From positions 1 to 64,000 of the forward strand of contig CALNZX010000006.1 in NCBI GenBank assembly GCA_942491105.1: DNA of 64,000 nucleotides, given 5' to 3'. Within the stretch, counting starts at the first letter, position 1; each line of letters starts with the position of its first letter. A program made the position numbers and the translations under genes. The DNA comes from JBBEAM01 sp942491105 (GTDB taxonomy: Bacteria > Pseudomonadota > Alphaproteobacteria > Kiloniellales > DSM-21159). The notes beneath the pieces are model-generated. The model was not told where the DNA came from, ran no database searches, and was given only the letters and a program-made list of their open reading frames with translations. Of the stretch, positions 53,958 through 63,271 are shown in pieces.

Positions 53958-56721
53958 TCAGACCGGCTCGGTCTGCTTGTGGTGCGGGACCGACGCCCTG
54001 GCGATACGCACCGCGCAGTACTTGAACTCGGGAATTTTGCCGAACGGGTCGAGGTCCTCGACGGTGAGCAGATTGGCGGCGGCTTCGTGGTAGCAGAACG
54101 CCATGAAAATGGTGCCGGACCGGACCCCGGTATCGGCGCGCACCCGCGCCACGATCTCGCCACGGCGCGACTCGACGTGGACAAAATCACCTTCCTCGAT
54201 TGATGCCTGGCGCATGTCGTCGGGATGGACGTTGACGACCGGTTCAGGTTCGAGGGCGTCGAGTACGCGCGCATGCCGGGTCATACTGCCGGTGTGCCAG
54301 TGTTCGAGCTGGCGGCCGGTGATCAGGATCGCAGGGAAATCTTCATCGGGCAGCTCGGCGGCGTGGGTGTAGTCCGCGGGCACGAAACGTGCGCGACCGC
54401 CGGGGGTGGGGAACTGGTCCTGAAACAGGATCGGCTCGCCCGAGTCACCCTCCTTGCTGCACGGGTAGGTTACCGAGTGTTCCTGTTCGAGGCGTTGCCA
54501 GGTAATGCCGGCGATACTTGGCATGGCCTCGCGCATTTCGTTGAACACATCGGCGACGGTCGAGTAGTGCCATTGCAGTCCCAGGCGCGCGGCCATCTGC
54601 TCGATGATCCACAGATCCTGGCGTGCCTCGCCCGGCGGCGGCACCGCCTGGCGGCCGAGTTGCACGCGGCGATCGGTGTTGGTGAAGGTGCCGGTTTTTT
54701 CCGGGAAACGCGGAGGCCGGCAGGATCACGTCGGCGAAACCGGCGGTTTCGGTGAAAAAGATGTCCTGCACGACGAGGTGTTCGAGCTCGCGCAGCGCGG
54801 CGCGCGCGTGGTTCAGATTGGGATCCGACATGGCCGGGTTTTCACCCATGATGTACATGCCCTTGATGCGATGCTCGTGTACGGCGTGCATGATCTCGAC
54901 CACGGTCAGGCCGGGCTCGGGATCGAGCGTCGGCGTTCCACAGCTGTTCGAATTTCGCGCGCACGCGTGGGTCGCCCACCGGCTGGTAATCCGGGAAGAC
55001 CATCGGGATCAGACCGACGTCGGACGCACCCTGCACGTTGTTCTGGCCGCGTAGCGGGTGCATGCCGGTGCCGGGGCGACCGATCTGGCCGGTAAACAGC
55101 GCCAGCGCGATCAGGCAACGCGCATTGTCGGTGCCGTGGATATGCTGCGAAATGCCCATGCCCCAGAAAATCATCGAGCCGCGCGAGCGCGCGTACAGCC
55201 GCGCCACCTCGCGCAGGGTGGCGGCCGGTATGCCGCAGATCGGCGCGACCTTTTCCGGCGAGTAGTCGGCGACACGGCTTCGCGCAGAGCCTCGAAGCCC
55301 TCGGTGCGTTCGTCGATGAAGTCCTCGTCGTGCAGGTCTTCGTCGATGATGGTGTGCATCAGCGCATTCAGCAGCGGCACGTCGGTGTCGGAATTGAACT
55401 GCAGGAAATAGTCGGCGTGGCGCGCGAGGTCGGAGCGGTAGGGATCCATCAGCACCAGTTTGGCGCCGCGCTGCGCGGCGTTTTTCATGAACGTCGCCGC
55501 GACCGGATGATTGACCGTCGGACGCGCGCCGATGATCATGATCACTTCGGCCTCCGCGACATCGGCGACCTGGTTGGACACCCCGCCCGAGCCGATGGTC
55601 TCGAGCATGGCCGCGACCGAGGACGCGTGGCACAGGCGCGTGCAGTGATCGACGTTGTTGGTGCCGAACCCGGTGCGTACCAGCTTCTGGAACAGATAGG
55701 CCTCTTCGTTGGACCCCTTGGCCGAGCCGAAACCGGCCAGTGCGCCGCTGCCATCGCGCTCGCGCACGGTTTTCAATCCGCCGGCGGCGACCGCCAGGGC
55801 TTCGTCCCAATCGGCCTCGCGGAAATAGTCGGGAATATCCGCATGGCTGAGGATGGTGGTGGTTTTGGCGGCTTCGGCGCGCCGGATCAGGGGCCGGGTC
55901 AGGCGTTTGCGATGGTGGATGTAATCGAAACCGTAGCGGCCCTTGACGCACAGGCGCGCGTGGTTGGACGGCCCCTGGCGACCGTCGACCGACAGGATGC
56001 GGTCGTTGGTGATGTTAAACGTCAACAGGCAGCCAACCCCGCAGTACGGGCAGGCCGAGTCGACGCGACGTTCGGGTTCGCGGTTTGCGGCCTGCTCACC
56101 CGGCATCAGGGCGCCGGTCGGGCAGGCCTGCACACATTCGCCGCAGCTCACGCAGGTGCTCGCGCCCATGGCGTCGTCGAGGTCGAACACGATGTGCGAA
56201 TGTGAGCCACGCGCGGCGTAGCCGATGACGTCGTTGACCTGCTCCTCGCGACACGCCCGCACGCAGCGCGTGCACTGGATGCAGGCATCGAGATTGACCG
56301 CAATGGCGGGATTGCTCAGATCGGCCGGCGGCTGCGCGCGGCCCGGAAAACGCGGCGTGCCGACGCCGAGGAATTCGGCCCAGTGATCGAGTTCGGAGCG
56401 CGGCGTATGCGGCGAGCGGCCGCCGTCCGGCATATCCGATTTCAGCAGTTCCACGACCATGCGCTGGCTGGCGCGGGCACGCTGGCTGGCGCTCTCGACC
56501 TCCATACCGTCACTGGGTTGACGGCAGCACGACGGCGCGAGAACCCGTTCGCCCTTGATCTCGACGACGCAGGCGCGGCAGTTGCCGTCGGCACGGTAGC
56601 CCTCGGTATAGCACAGGGTCGGGATCTCGGTGCCGCAGCGACGCGCGGCGCCGAGGATGGTTTCGCCTTCGAGCGCCTCGATATCCCGGCCGTCGAGCTT
56701 GAAGTGCACGCTGCTGCCCAC
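53958..56721 (-). CDS. fdsA: NAD-dependent formate dehydrogenase alpha subunit (frameshifted)
   Basis: The product is about 920 residues from GTG 56721. An N-terminal 2Fe-2S domain (CYTEGYRADGNCRAC) is followed by two 4Fe-4S sets (CIQCTRCVRAC, CVSCGECVQACP), then the molybdenum/tungsten bis-MGD domain with CPYCGVGC and the Mo-ligand cysteine in NVDHCTRLCHASS. It oxidises formate to CO2. Indels near 55,268, 54,940 and 54,705 break the frame; similarity continues through all of them to the C-terminal EFKYCAVRIARASV. It starts two bases after the fdsB stop. It is the last gene of the fhc-fds chain and faces the XoxJ group. Confidence 0.88.
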
Positions 56722-56722
56722 C

Positions 56723-57776
56723 TTATTTGAACTCCTCGGGAAAATACCGGATTGCCGAGCGCATCGGGTTGGGCGCAGCCTGTCCGAGCCCGCAGATCGA
56801 AGCATCCTCCATCGCCACGGCGAGTTCTTCGAGCAGCGCGACGTCCCAGCTTGGTCTGGCCATCAGCAGCGCGGCCTTGGCCGTTCCGACCCGGCACGGG
56901 GTGCACTGACCGCAGCTTTCGTGTTCGAAGAAGCGCATCGCGTTCAGTGCTGCCGCGCGCGCGCTGTCGCGATCAGACAGCACGATGATCGCCGCCGAGC
57001 CGATGAAGCAGCCGTGTTCCTGCAGGGTGTCGAAATCGAGGGCGAGGTCGCCGAGTTCGGCCGGCAGGATGCCGCCGGAGGCGCCGCCCGGGAAATAGCC
57101 ATAGAAGGTATGGCCGTCGAGCATGCCGTCGCAGTATTCGTTGATCAGTTCGCGCACCGAGATCCCGGCCGGGGCGAGGTGGACGCCGGGTTTGTTGACC
57201 CGTCCGCTGACGGAAAAGGAGCGCAGGCCGCTGCGCCCGCGGCGACCGTGGGCGCTGAACCAGTCCGCGCCTCGTTCGACGATCTCGCGCACCCAGTGCA
57301 GGGTTTCCATGTTGTGTTCCAGCGTCGGTCGCCCGAACAGGCCGCGCTCGGCAACGTAAGGCGGTCGCAGTCTCGGCATGCCGCGCTTGCCTTCGATGGA
57401 TTCGATCATGGCGGATTCTTCGCCGCACACGTAGGCCCCGGCGCCACGCCTGAGCTCGATCCGCGGCAACGGGCAGGGCGGATCGTCGATCAGGGCCTGC
57501 AGTTCGGCCTCGAGCATGGTGCGCGCAGCGGCGTATTCGTCGCGCAGATAGATGTAGCAGGCTTCGGCATCGATGGCCCAGGCCGCGATCAACATGCCTT
57601 CGAGGAAACGGTGTGGCTCGCGTTCGAGGTAGTGGCGGTCCTTGAAGGTGCCGGGCTCACCCTCGTCGATGTTCACCGCCAGCAGGCGCGGCGCCGGCTG
57701 CTCGCGCAGGATCGACCACTTGCGCCCGGCCGGGAAAACCGGCACCGCCGAGGCCGCGCAGGTCGGAGTCGGTCAT
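56723..57776 (-). CDS. fdsB: Formate dehydrogenase beta (FMN/NAD) subunit, frameshifted
   Basis: The product is about 350 residues and related to NuoF. It has LRGLGGAGFP at the very start (after one indel at about 57,733), NIDEGEPGTFKDRHYLE, AYVCGEESAMIESIEG and the 4Fe-4S motif ESCGQCTPCRVGT. It takes electrons through FMN to NAD. Only seven residues precede the GGAG motif: the N-terminal region found in NuoF/FdsB is missing, so either the start lies elsewhere or the subunit is short. It lies between fdsG and fdsA with near-zero spacing. Confidence 0.85.
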
Positions 57777-57785
57777 GATCGATGA

Positions 57786-58402
57786 TCAATCATCCACGGC
57801 GTGTTCGCCGCGGTGGCAGTCGGCCAGCAGCGCGTAGCCGCCTTTTTCACGGTAGCTCGCGTAGTTCTGATGAACAACCGCCTCGGCGCTGGTTGCACCG
57901 CGGGCGACAAGCTTGCGTACCGCACTCGGGGTAGCGTCGCTCCAGCGGGTCCGCTGTCCGACCACGGCGACCGGCGCGCCGGCGCAGCGCCCGACGCAGG
58001 GCACCCCCTGCACACGCACCGCGGCGCCGAGTTCGTTCGCGAGCGTGGCAGCGAGTTCGGCTAGCGCCGAACATCGGGCAGGTGATCGACTCGCAAACCC
58101 GTACCGTCAGCGCCGGCGGCGGTGGCGTGTCCTCGCGCACGATATCGAAATGGTGATAGAAACTTGCCACCTCGTAAACTTCCGCCATCGACAGTTTGAG
58201 GCTTTCGGCCAGCGCAACGAGATGGGCGGAATGCTCGCACTGGTGCCGATCCTGGATCTCGTGCAGGTACTCGATCAGCAGGTCGCGCCGCCACGGCGGC
58301 GGTCCGATCAGCGTCGTGTACTTCCTCGAGCACCGCATGCGGGTCCGCGCGGCGGCCACGGAAGCTGCCCTTGGGTTTGCGCTTGTTGTCGTCCTTGCTC
58401 AT
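57786..58402 (-). CDS. fdsG: Formate dehydrogenase gamma (NuoE-like) subunit, frameshifted
   Basis: The product is about 205 residues from ATG 58402 (MSKDDNKRKPKG). An indel near 58,320 is followed by the NuoE-like start LIGPPPWRRDLLIEYLHEIQ and by VYEVASFYHHF. After a second indel near 58,070 it ends with VQGVPCVGRCAGAPVAVV and the rest. The 2Fe-2S cysteines (CESITC and CVGRC) are in place. It passes electrons within the formate dehydrogenase. Its start overlaps the fhcC stop (ATGA), which physically joins the fhc and fds sets. Confidence 0.85.
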
Positions 58403-59220
58403 GACGCGCGCGCGATGAGCATTTCGCCCTTGCCGGCGTAGGCCATGTCGCCGCACCAGCGCGCGCAGGTGGCGAAAGCGCTCATGTGGGCGGCCAGCGG
58501 TTTACTGATCGAACGGATATGGGTGGTCAGCAGCGGTACGATGCCGAGTTCGAAATCGCCGCAATAGTTGAACGTGGCCGGCAGCTCGGACGGTGTATGC
58601 GCCAGCAGCAGCGTGCCGCGGCGCATGCCGAGACCGGCGCGCGGCCCGCAGTGGCCGAATACCGCGATGGTGCCGGCGATCATGCGGTCACCAAGGGCCG
58701 CGCCGCAATCATTGCCGACCAGGATCAGGCCGCGGCGCATGCGCTCACCAAGCTGTGCGCCGGCGTTACCGGTGATGACGATGGCGCCGCGGTTCATACC
58801 GCGCGTGCTGCCGGGTACGGCGCCGCCAACCCGATCGCCGGCGTTGCCGTTGATGGTGATGACGCCGCCACACATGCCGAGGCCGACGCCATTGCCGGCA
58901 TCGCCTTTCAGGCGCAGTTCGCCACCGGACATCTCGCGCCCGAGTTCCATGCCGCAGGTGCCGGACACCTGCAGGCGACCGCTCGCCATCGCGTGCCCGA
59001 CTTTGTGACAGCCGGCGCTCATACCGCGCAGTTCGAGTTCGGGACCGGGCTCGCCTTCGATTTCAAACAAATCCTGAACGCGGCTGCTGCGGCCGCCATG
59101 GGCGAGACGCAGGCGGCCGATCTGGGCGCGGCTTTTACCGGCCAGCGCGCTCGGCGTCAACGCGGTGAGGTCGAGCCCGCCGCCGGGCACCTCACGCAGG
59201 GTCAGGCGCAGGGCACTCAC
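58399..59220 (-). CDS. fhcC: Formyltransferase/hydrolase complex subunit C
   Basis: The 273-residue product has the parallel beta-helix repeats of FwdC/FmdC-type proteins (GGELRLKGDAGNGVGLGMCG and several G-rich turns like GNAGAQLGERM). In bacteria it forms the Fhc complex with FhcA, B and D, which moves the formyl group of formyl-H4MPT and releases formate. ATG 59220 overlaps the fhcD stop; the stop overlaps the fdsG start. Confidence 0.9.
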   Translation of the reverse strand: MSALRLTLREVPGGGLDLTALTPSALAGKSRAQIGRLRLAHGGRSSRVQDLFEIEGEPGPELELRGMSAGCHKVGHAMASGRLQVSGTCGMELGREMSGGELRLKGDAGNGVGLGMCGGVITINGNAGDRVGGAVPGSTRGMNRGAIVITGNAGAQLGERMRRGLILVGNDCGAALGDRMIAGTIAVFGHCGPRAGLGMRRGTLLLAHTPSELPATFNYCGDFELGIVPLLTTHIRSISKPLAAHMSAFATCARWCGDMAYAGKGEMLIARAS

Positions 59221-60110
59221 TTCAGGATCTCGCGCAGTTTGAAATGAAACGGCCCGAGATTGCCGCCGTAGTTACCGGCGCTGATCCCGAGTACCCCGTG
59301 TCGGCGGCCGCGACAGGCGGCACGGATCCCGACCCGGGTTGCTGCGTCGATCGCGGCGGTGTCGAGGCCGTCGATCACGATCTCGAGTACCGCGCCGACC
59401 TCGGCGTCGAGGGCACTGTCCACCGCGCCGCGCAGGGTCGGGCAGTAGCGGTGATTGGTGGAGGCCGGCAGGGTTTTGTATTTAGAACCGACTTTGGAAC
59501 CCGAACGCACCACGCCGCCCGGAAACGGCATGATCACGCCGGCGATTTTTTTCATTGCCACGATCGCGCGCTCGGCTGCCGCCAGTGCCGCAGCCTGGTC
59601 GCGGGCGAGAATCAGAAAATTGCCGCCACCGATGCCGGCGCTGATATAGGTCATCTCCTCACACACGAATTCGCCGTCCATCACCGGCACCCGCCAGTAG
59701 CGGCGCCCGCCCAATTGTTTGGAGATCTGATGACCATCGCCGAAAAAACGCAGGTTCTTGCCCAGCGCGATCGGCTCCCCGTCATCCAGTCCGGCGAAGC
59801 AGGCGCTGGTCGGCGACGTCAGCACGCATTGCCCGACCCGGTTCTGGATCTGTTTGCCGAGTTCCTTTTTGCTCATCGCGAAGATCAGCACCGCGGCCCC
59901 GGGCCGCCCGTCCGGGGTCTGGCTCGGCTTCAGGCGCGCCTCGATACCCGCTTCGCACCCACACGCAATGACCGAGGTGGCAAAGCCGGTCATGGCCTGC
60001 GCGGCATGGTCGACCCAGGTTTCGTTGAGAGCGGTGACGACGATGCGGGTTGCCTTCATCGGGAAGGCTTCGGCAAAGGTGTTTTCGATCGCGACGCCGT
60101 TGATCTTCAT
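59217..60110 (-). CDS. fhcD: Formylmethanofuran-type:H4MPT formyltransferase
   Basis: The 297-residue Ftr-family enzyme starts MKINGVAIENTFAEAFPMKA, the standard beginning, and has VIACGCEAGIEA, RYWRVPVMDGEF and VMPFPGGVVRSGSKVGSKYK-type segments (IMPFPGGVVRSGSKVG at about 200). It transfers the formyl group from formyl-H4MPT to the carrier on FhcA/B. Overlaps with fhcA (stop) and fhcC (start) are four bases each. Confidence 0.93.
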   Translation of the reverse strand: MKINGVAIENTFAEAFPMKATRIVVTALNETWVDHAAQAMTGFATSVIACGCEAGIEARLKPSQTPDGRPGAAVLIFAMSKKELGKQIQNRVGQCVLTSPTSACFAGLDDGEPIALGKNLRFFGDGHQISKQLGGRRYWRVPVMDGEFVCEEMTYISAGIGGGNFLILARDQAAALAAAERAIVAMKKIAGVIMPFPGGVVRSGSKVGSKYKTLPASTNHRYCPTLRGAVDSALDAEVGAVLEIVIDGLDTAAIDAATRVGIRAACRGRRHGVLGISAGNYGGNLGPFHFKLREILK

Positions 60111-61774
60111 GTGTCGCTCACCGTGGTCGAGTGTACGACCAGCGCGCCGCGTCCGCCGTCGCGGATTTCGTCGTCGCTGACTTTGAGGTGATCTTTGTTG
60201 ACGGTCATGTAGCGATCGAAATACTTCGACAGCTCTTTTTCGATGCCGCTATCGAAATCGGGATGGACAACATGGGTGGCGCCATGCACTTCTTCGACGA
60301 CCCGCCCACGGTGGACGATCATGCGCCCATCCTTGAACACGTACTCGGGACTGGTAAACATTTTTTCCCGATCCGCATGTTCCTCGTAGACCGTGATATG
60401 CGCGCGGGCGCCGACCCCGAGCGAGCCGAATCCGTCCAGCCCCAGCGAGCGCGCCGGCGCCGCGCGGGTCATGATGGCGATCTCGTAGAGACTGTACTCA
60501 CGATCGATGGCGCCCAGTCGGCTCGCGGCGGCGGCGTCGGGGTTGATCCCGGCGAGCATGTCGCGGCGAAAACTGCGGTCCATGAGCAGGCGGATCAGAT
60601 GCGGGTAGCTGGTAAACGGCGCCCCGTTGGGGTGATCGGTAGTCAGAAAAATGCGCCACGGATCGTCGACCAGCAGAAACAGTTCGAGGCCGATCGCCCA
60701 CTGCAGCGCGTTGACGAAGTTGCGGTTCTTGTAGCGAAACGGCACGACCCCGCAGCCCGCGTCACACTCGATGTCCATGCCGACCCATTTCTTCGGATCT
60801 GCAAAAGCGCTGCCGGCGAACTGACGCATGCTGTCGCCGGACTCGGTCACGGTGCGGCCGAACATGATCTGGCCGACATCGAGGGAAATCTGCGGATTGC
60901 GGTTGACGGCTTCGGCGATCTCGGCGGCGCCCGAGGAGAAACGTTGATCGCCCTCCACGCCGTAGCTGTGAAACTGCACGTGGGTGAGATGCGCGCGCAG
61001 GCCTTCGAGGCCCTTGATGGTTTCCAGGGTGGTGCCGAGATTGCCCGGCACGCCGAGGTTGCAACCGTGAATATGCAGGGGGTGCGCGAGCCCGAGCTGG
61101 CGCACCCCGTGGGCCAGCGCGAGCAGGATCTGTCGCGGCGTCACGCCGTAGGCGCTGTTACGTTCGTCGAGATCGAGTTTGCGCTGGTTGAACTTGAACG
61201 CATTGATACCGCCGGGATTGACCACCTTGATGGCCAGCGCCTGGGCCGCGTTCAGCGTCCACGCCACGTAGTCACGCAGGGCCTGGGGGTCGCGCTTGTC
61301 GACCAGCATGCGCAGGAAAAAATCGTCGTTGCCGAGCAGGGCGTAAGCGCCCTTGTCGACCATCGGCGTATCGGCCATTTCCAGGTGCGCCTGGCGGGCG
61401 TTGCCGGGCAGCATGGCCGGTTCAAAGCACGCCACGTAGCCCATTTCCGCATAGCGGTAGCCGGCCGTGCGCGTCGACGGTGCGGCATGCCCGCAACCCA
61501 GGTGCGGGTGTACCCCACGGGTGGGCAGGTCAGCGGCGTGGTCTTCGGGCAGCATCATGCGCGCGATATTGACCTTGCCACCGCCGATATGGGTGTGCAG
61601 ATCGATCGCGCCGGCCATCACTACGCGGCCCGTAATATCGATACTGGTGTTGGCTTCGCCCGGATCGCGTGGCGGCGCAACAATGCGCCCGTCCTGGATA
61701 TAGATATCGCGAACCACGCCGTCGACGCCGTTGGCCGGGTCGTAGATGCGTCCGCCTGTGAGTCGTAGCAGCAT
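60107..61774 (-). CDS. fhcA: Formyltransferase/hydrolase complex subunit A (amidohydrolase)
   Basis: The 555-residue protein has an amidohydrolase fold. MLLRLTGGRIYDPANGVDGV opens it, then AGAIDLHTHIGGGKVN (metal-binding histidines), GCNLGVPGN, the GYRYAEMGY block and ITVYEEHADREKMF. It hydrolyses formyl groups to formate in bacterial Fhc, without the redox activity of archaeal formylmethanofuran dehydrogenase. ATG 61774 is eight bases from the fhcB stop. The longer frame to 62035 overlaps fhcB and is rejected. Confidence 0.93.
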   Translation of the reverse strand: MLLRLTGGRIYDPANGVDGVVRDIYIQDGRIVAPPRDPGEANTSIDITGRVVMAGAIDLHTHIGGGKVNIARMMLPEDHAADLPTRGVHPHLGCGHAAPSTRTAGYRYAEMGYVACFEPAMLPGNARQAHLEMADTPMVDKGAYALLGNDDFFLRMLVDKRDPQALRDYVAWTLNAAQALAIKVVNPGGINAFKFNQRKLDLDERNSAYGVTPRQILLALAHGVRQLGLAHPLHIHGCNLGVPGNLGTTLETIKGLEGLRAHLTHVQFHSYGVEGDQRFSSGAAEIAEAVNRNPQISLDVGQIMFGRTVTESGDSMRQFAGSAFADPKKWVGMDIECDAGCGVVPFRYKNRNFVNALQWAIGLELFLLVDDPWRIFLTTDHPNGAPFTSYPHLIRLLMDRSFRRDMLAGINPDAAAASRLGAIDREYSLYEIAIMTRAAPARSLGLDGFGSLGVGARAHITVYEEHADREKMFTSPEYVFKDGRMIVHRGRVVEEVHGATHVVHPDFDSGIEKELSKYFDRYMTVNKDHLKVSDDEIRDGGRGALVVHSTTVSDT

Positions 61775-61782
61775 GGCGGTAC

Positions 61783-63036
61783 TCAAGTGCCGGAATGGAT
61801 CCGGGTCACGACTTCGGCGACGCTGGGCAGCGTTGTTCGACGCAGCGAGTGCAAGGGCAGCGTGACCACGCTGTCGGTGCGCACCAGGCGCGCAAAATGA
61901 TCGATGCCGGGGGTGCCGACCGGGATGAATACACCATAGTCCTGCACGCGCGGTGGCGCCGCTGCACCCAGGATCACGGTTGCGGCCGCCACGCCCGCGG
62001 GTGGCGCCGGATGGCGCCCGAACGCGTCGACCCATAACAGCGCATCGACCGCGCCGCTGGCGAGCAGGGCAGTGCTGTCGTGCACTTGCGGTTCGTAGCG
62101 GATGGTTTTTCCGAACGCGGTGCGCAGCGGGTAGCCGGTCAGCCAGGCGCAGGTGCTGAGCGCCGATTGCCCGCCGTCGTCACCGCCCAGTGCCAGCATC
62201 GCCGCGCGGGTGGTGGTATTGAGTTCATCGATGCTGTCACAGATCGCCGCGATCGCCGGTTCGCGTTCGCCGGCCAGGGTCCCGGGTGCAAACACCAGCG
62301 CGCAGTAGCTTGCCGCGCGCATGCGTGTCGCGATCTCGAGCAGGACCTGGCGACTGACCCCGGCGGGCCGCGCGGCGGCAAGGGCATGGCCACGCAGCGT
62401 CGCCAGCAATGCGAGCAGGACTTCAGTCAGGCGTTCGGGACGGCAGTTGACGGTGAGATCGCTATCCAGCGCAGCGCTCGCCCGCCGGCGCCGGCCGAGA
62501 TAAATGGTCTGGCGCGGCGACTTCTGTCCGCCGCGCAGTCGCGCACGCGGCGCCAGGCAGCGGCGCGAAAAGTTTTCGTAGCGATTGGCCAAATCGACAT
62601 CGATAACGATCACCAGGTCAGCCCGGTTACGGATCTCCGACAGGGTAGTGGCATACCAGCCGCGCGATTGCAGGACGCGTGACATCGCATTCAGTGCCGC
62701 GCCGTGGACGTGATCGAGGATCGCGCCGCGCTGCTCGGCAAGATTGACCAGCGCGCGCATGCCGTCTACGTCGCAGGCGAGGCCGCCGAACAGCGGCGCC
62801 CGGGCGCGCTTGAGCAGTTTCGCGGCGGCAATGATGGCCTCTTCGACAGTGGCATTGCGTCCGCCGATGCGGGCCGCGGTGGCCAACGGCGGGCGGGCGA
62901 AATCTTGCGCCGCACGCGTGCAGCCGTTACGACTGACGACAAAACTCGAGTCCGCTTGTCGAGTGACGCTGAGGTCGTCGCAAAGCAGTGCGCAGTAGGG
63001 GCAGACCGTGGCGTTAGACTGGGTGCTGGCAGGCAT
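61783..63036 (-). CDS. fhcB: Formyltransferase/hydrolase complex subunit B
   Basis: The 417-residue product begins MPASTQSNATVCPYCALLCD. The N-terminal CxxC...C pattern and the molybdopterin-type fold resemble FwdB, but, as in other bacterial FhcB proteins, the core needed for metal redox chemistry is degenerate. It serves as structural subunit of the Fhc complex. It is the first gene of the fhc chain; its promoter should lie between 63037 and 63271, shared with the divergent RFAP synthase gene. Confidence 0.88.
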   Translation of the reverse strand: MPASTQSNATVCPYCALLCDDLSVTRQADSSFVVSRNGCTRAAQDFARPPLATAARIGGRNATVEEAIIAAAKLLKRARAPLFGGLACDVDGMRALVNLAEQRGAILDHVHGAALNAMSRVLQSRGWYATTLSEIRNRADLVIVIDVDLANRYENFSRRCLAPRARLRGGQKSPRQTIYLGRRRRASAALDSDLTVNCRPERLTEVLLALLATLRGHALAAARPAGVSRQVLLEIATRMRAASYCALVFAPGTLAGEREPAIAAICDSIDELNTTTRAAMLALGGDDGGQSALSTCAWLTGYPLRTAFGKTIRYEPQVHDSTALLASGAVDALLWVDAFGRHPAPPAGVAAATVILGAAAPPRVQDYGVFIPVGTPGIDHFARLVRTDSVVTLPLHSLRRTTLPSVAEVVTRIHSGT

Positions 63037-63271
63037 TTGTTCTGTCACAGTACTGTTGCGTATGGTTGCGTTGCCGCACCGCGGGTAACGCGAATTCGTC
63101 GTCGCTGCATGGTCGCGAAAACTACCCTGGCGAGCGCCTCGTATCGAGTGCATTAAAGTTATCACACTCGCTGATCGGGCTCTACGCCGAAAAACGATCG
63201 GCGACGCTGTCATCCGTGCAGTCAAAATCTATAATGCGGTCCAATGTCGCGCGCGTGCAGGGAGCCCGCTT
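63037..63271. promoter_or_regulatory. Divergent promoter region between fhcB and RFAP synthase
   Basis: These 235 bases are bounded by the fhcB start on the minus strand and the GTG start on the plus strand. A minus-strand open frame (to 63225) and a plus-strand one cross it without a ribosome site. It contains no recognised operator. Confidence 0.5.

Noticed and set aside
60131..61768. 545-codon plus-strand open frame opposite fhcA
   Set aside because: fhcA on the minus strand has clear family motifs and four-base gene overlaps; the opposite frame is a high-GC artefact.
59217..63036. Archaeal-type redox formylmethanofuran dehydrogenase
   Set aside because: The bacterial context (fds, xoxF) and degenerate FhcB centre indicate the hydrolytic Fhc complex; no fwdF/G ferredoxin subunits are present.
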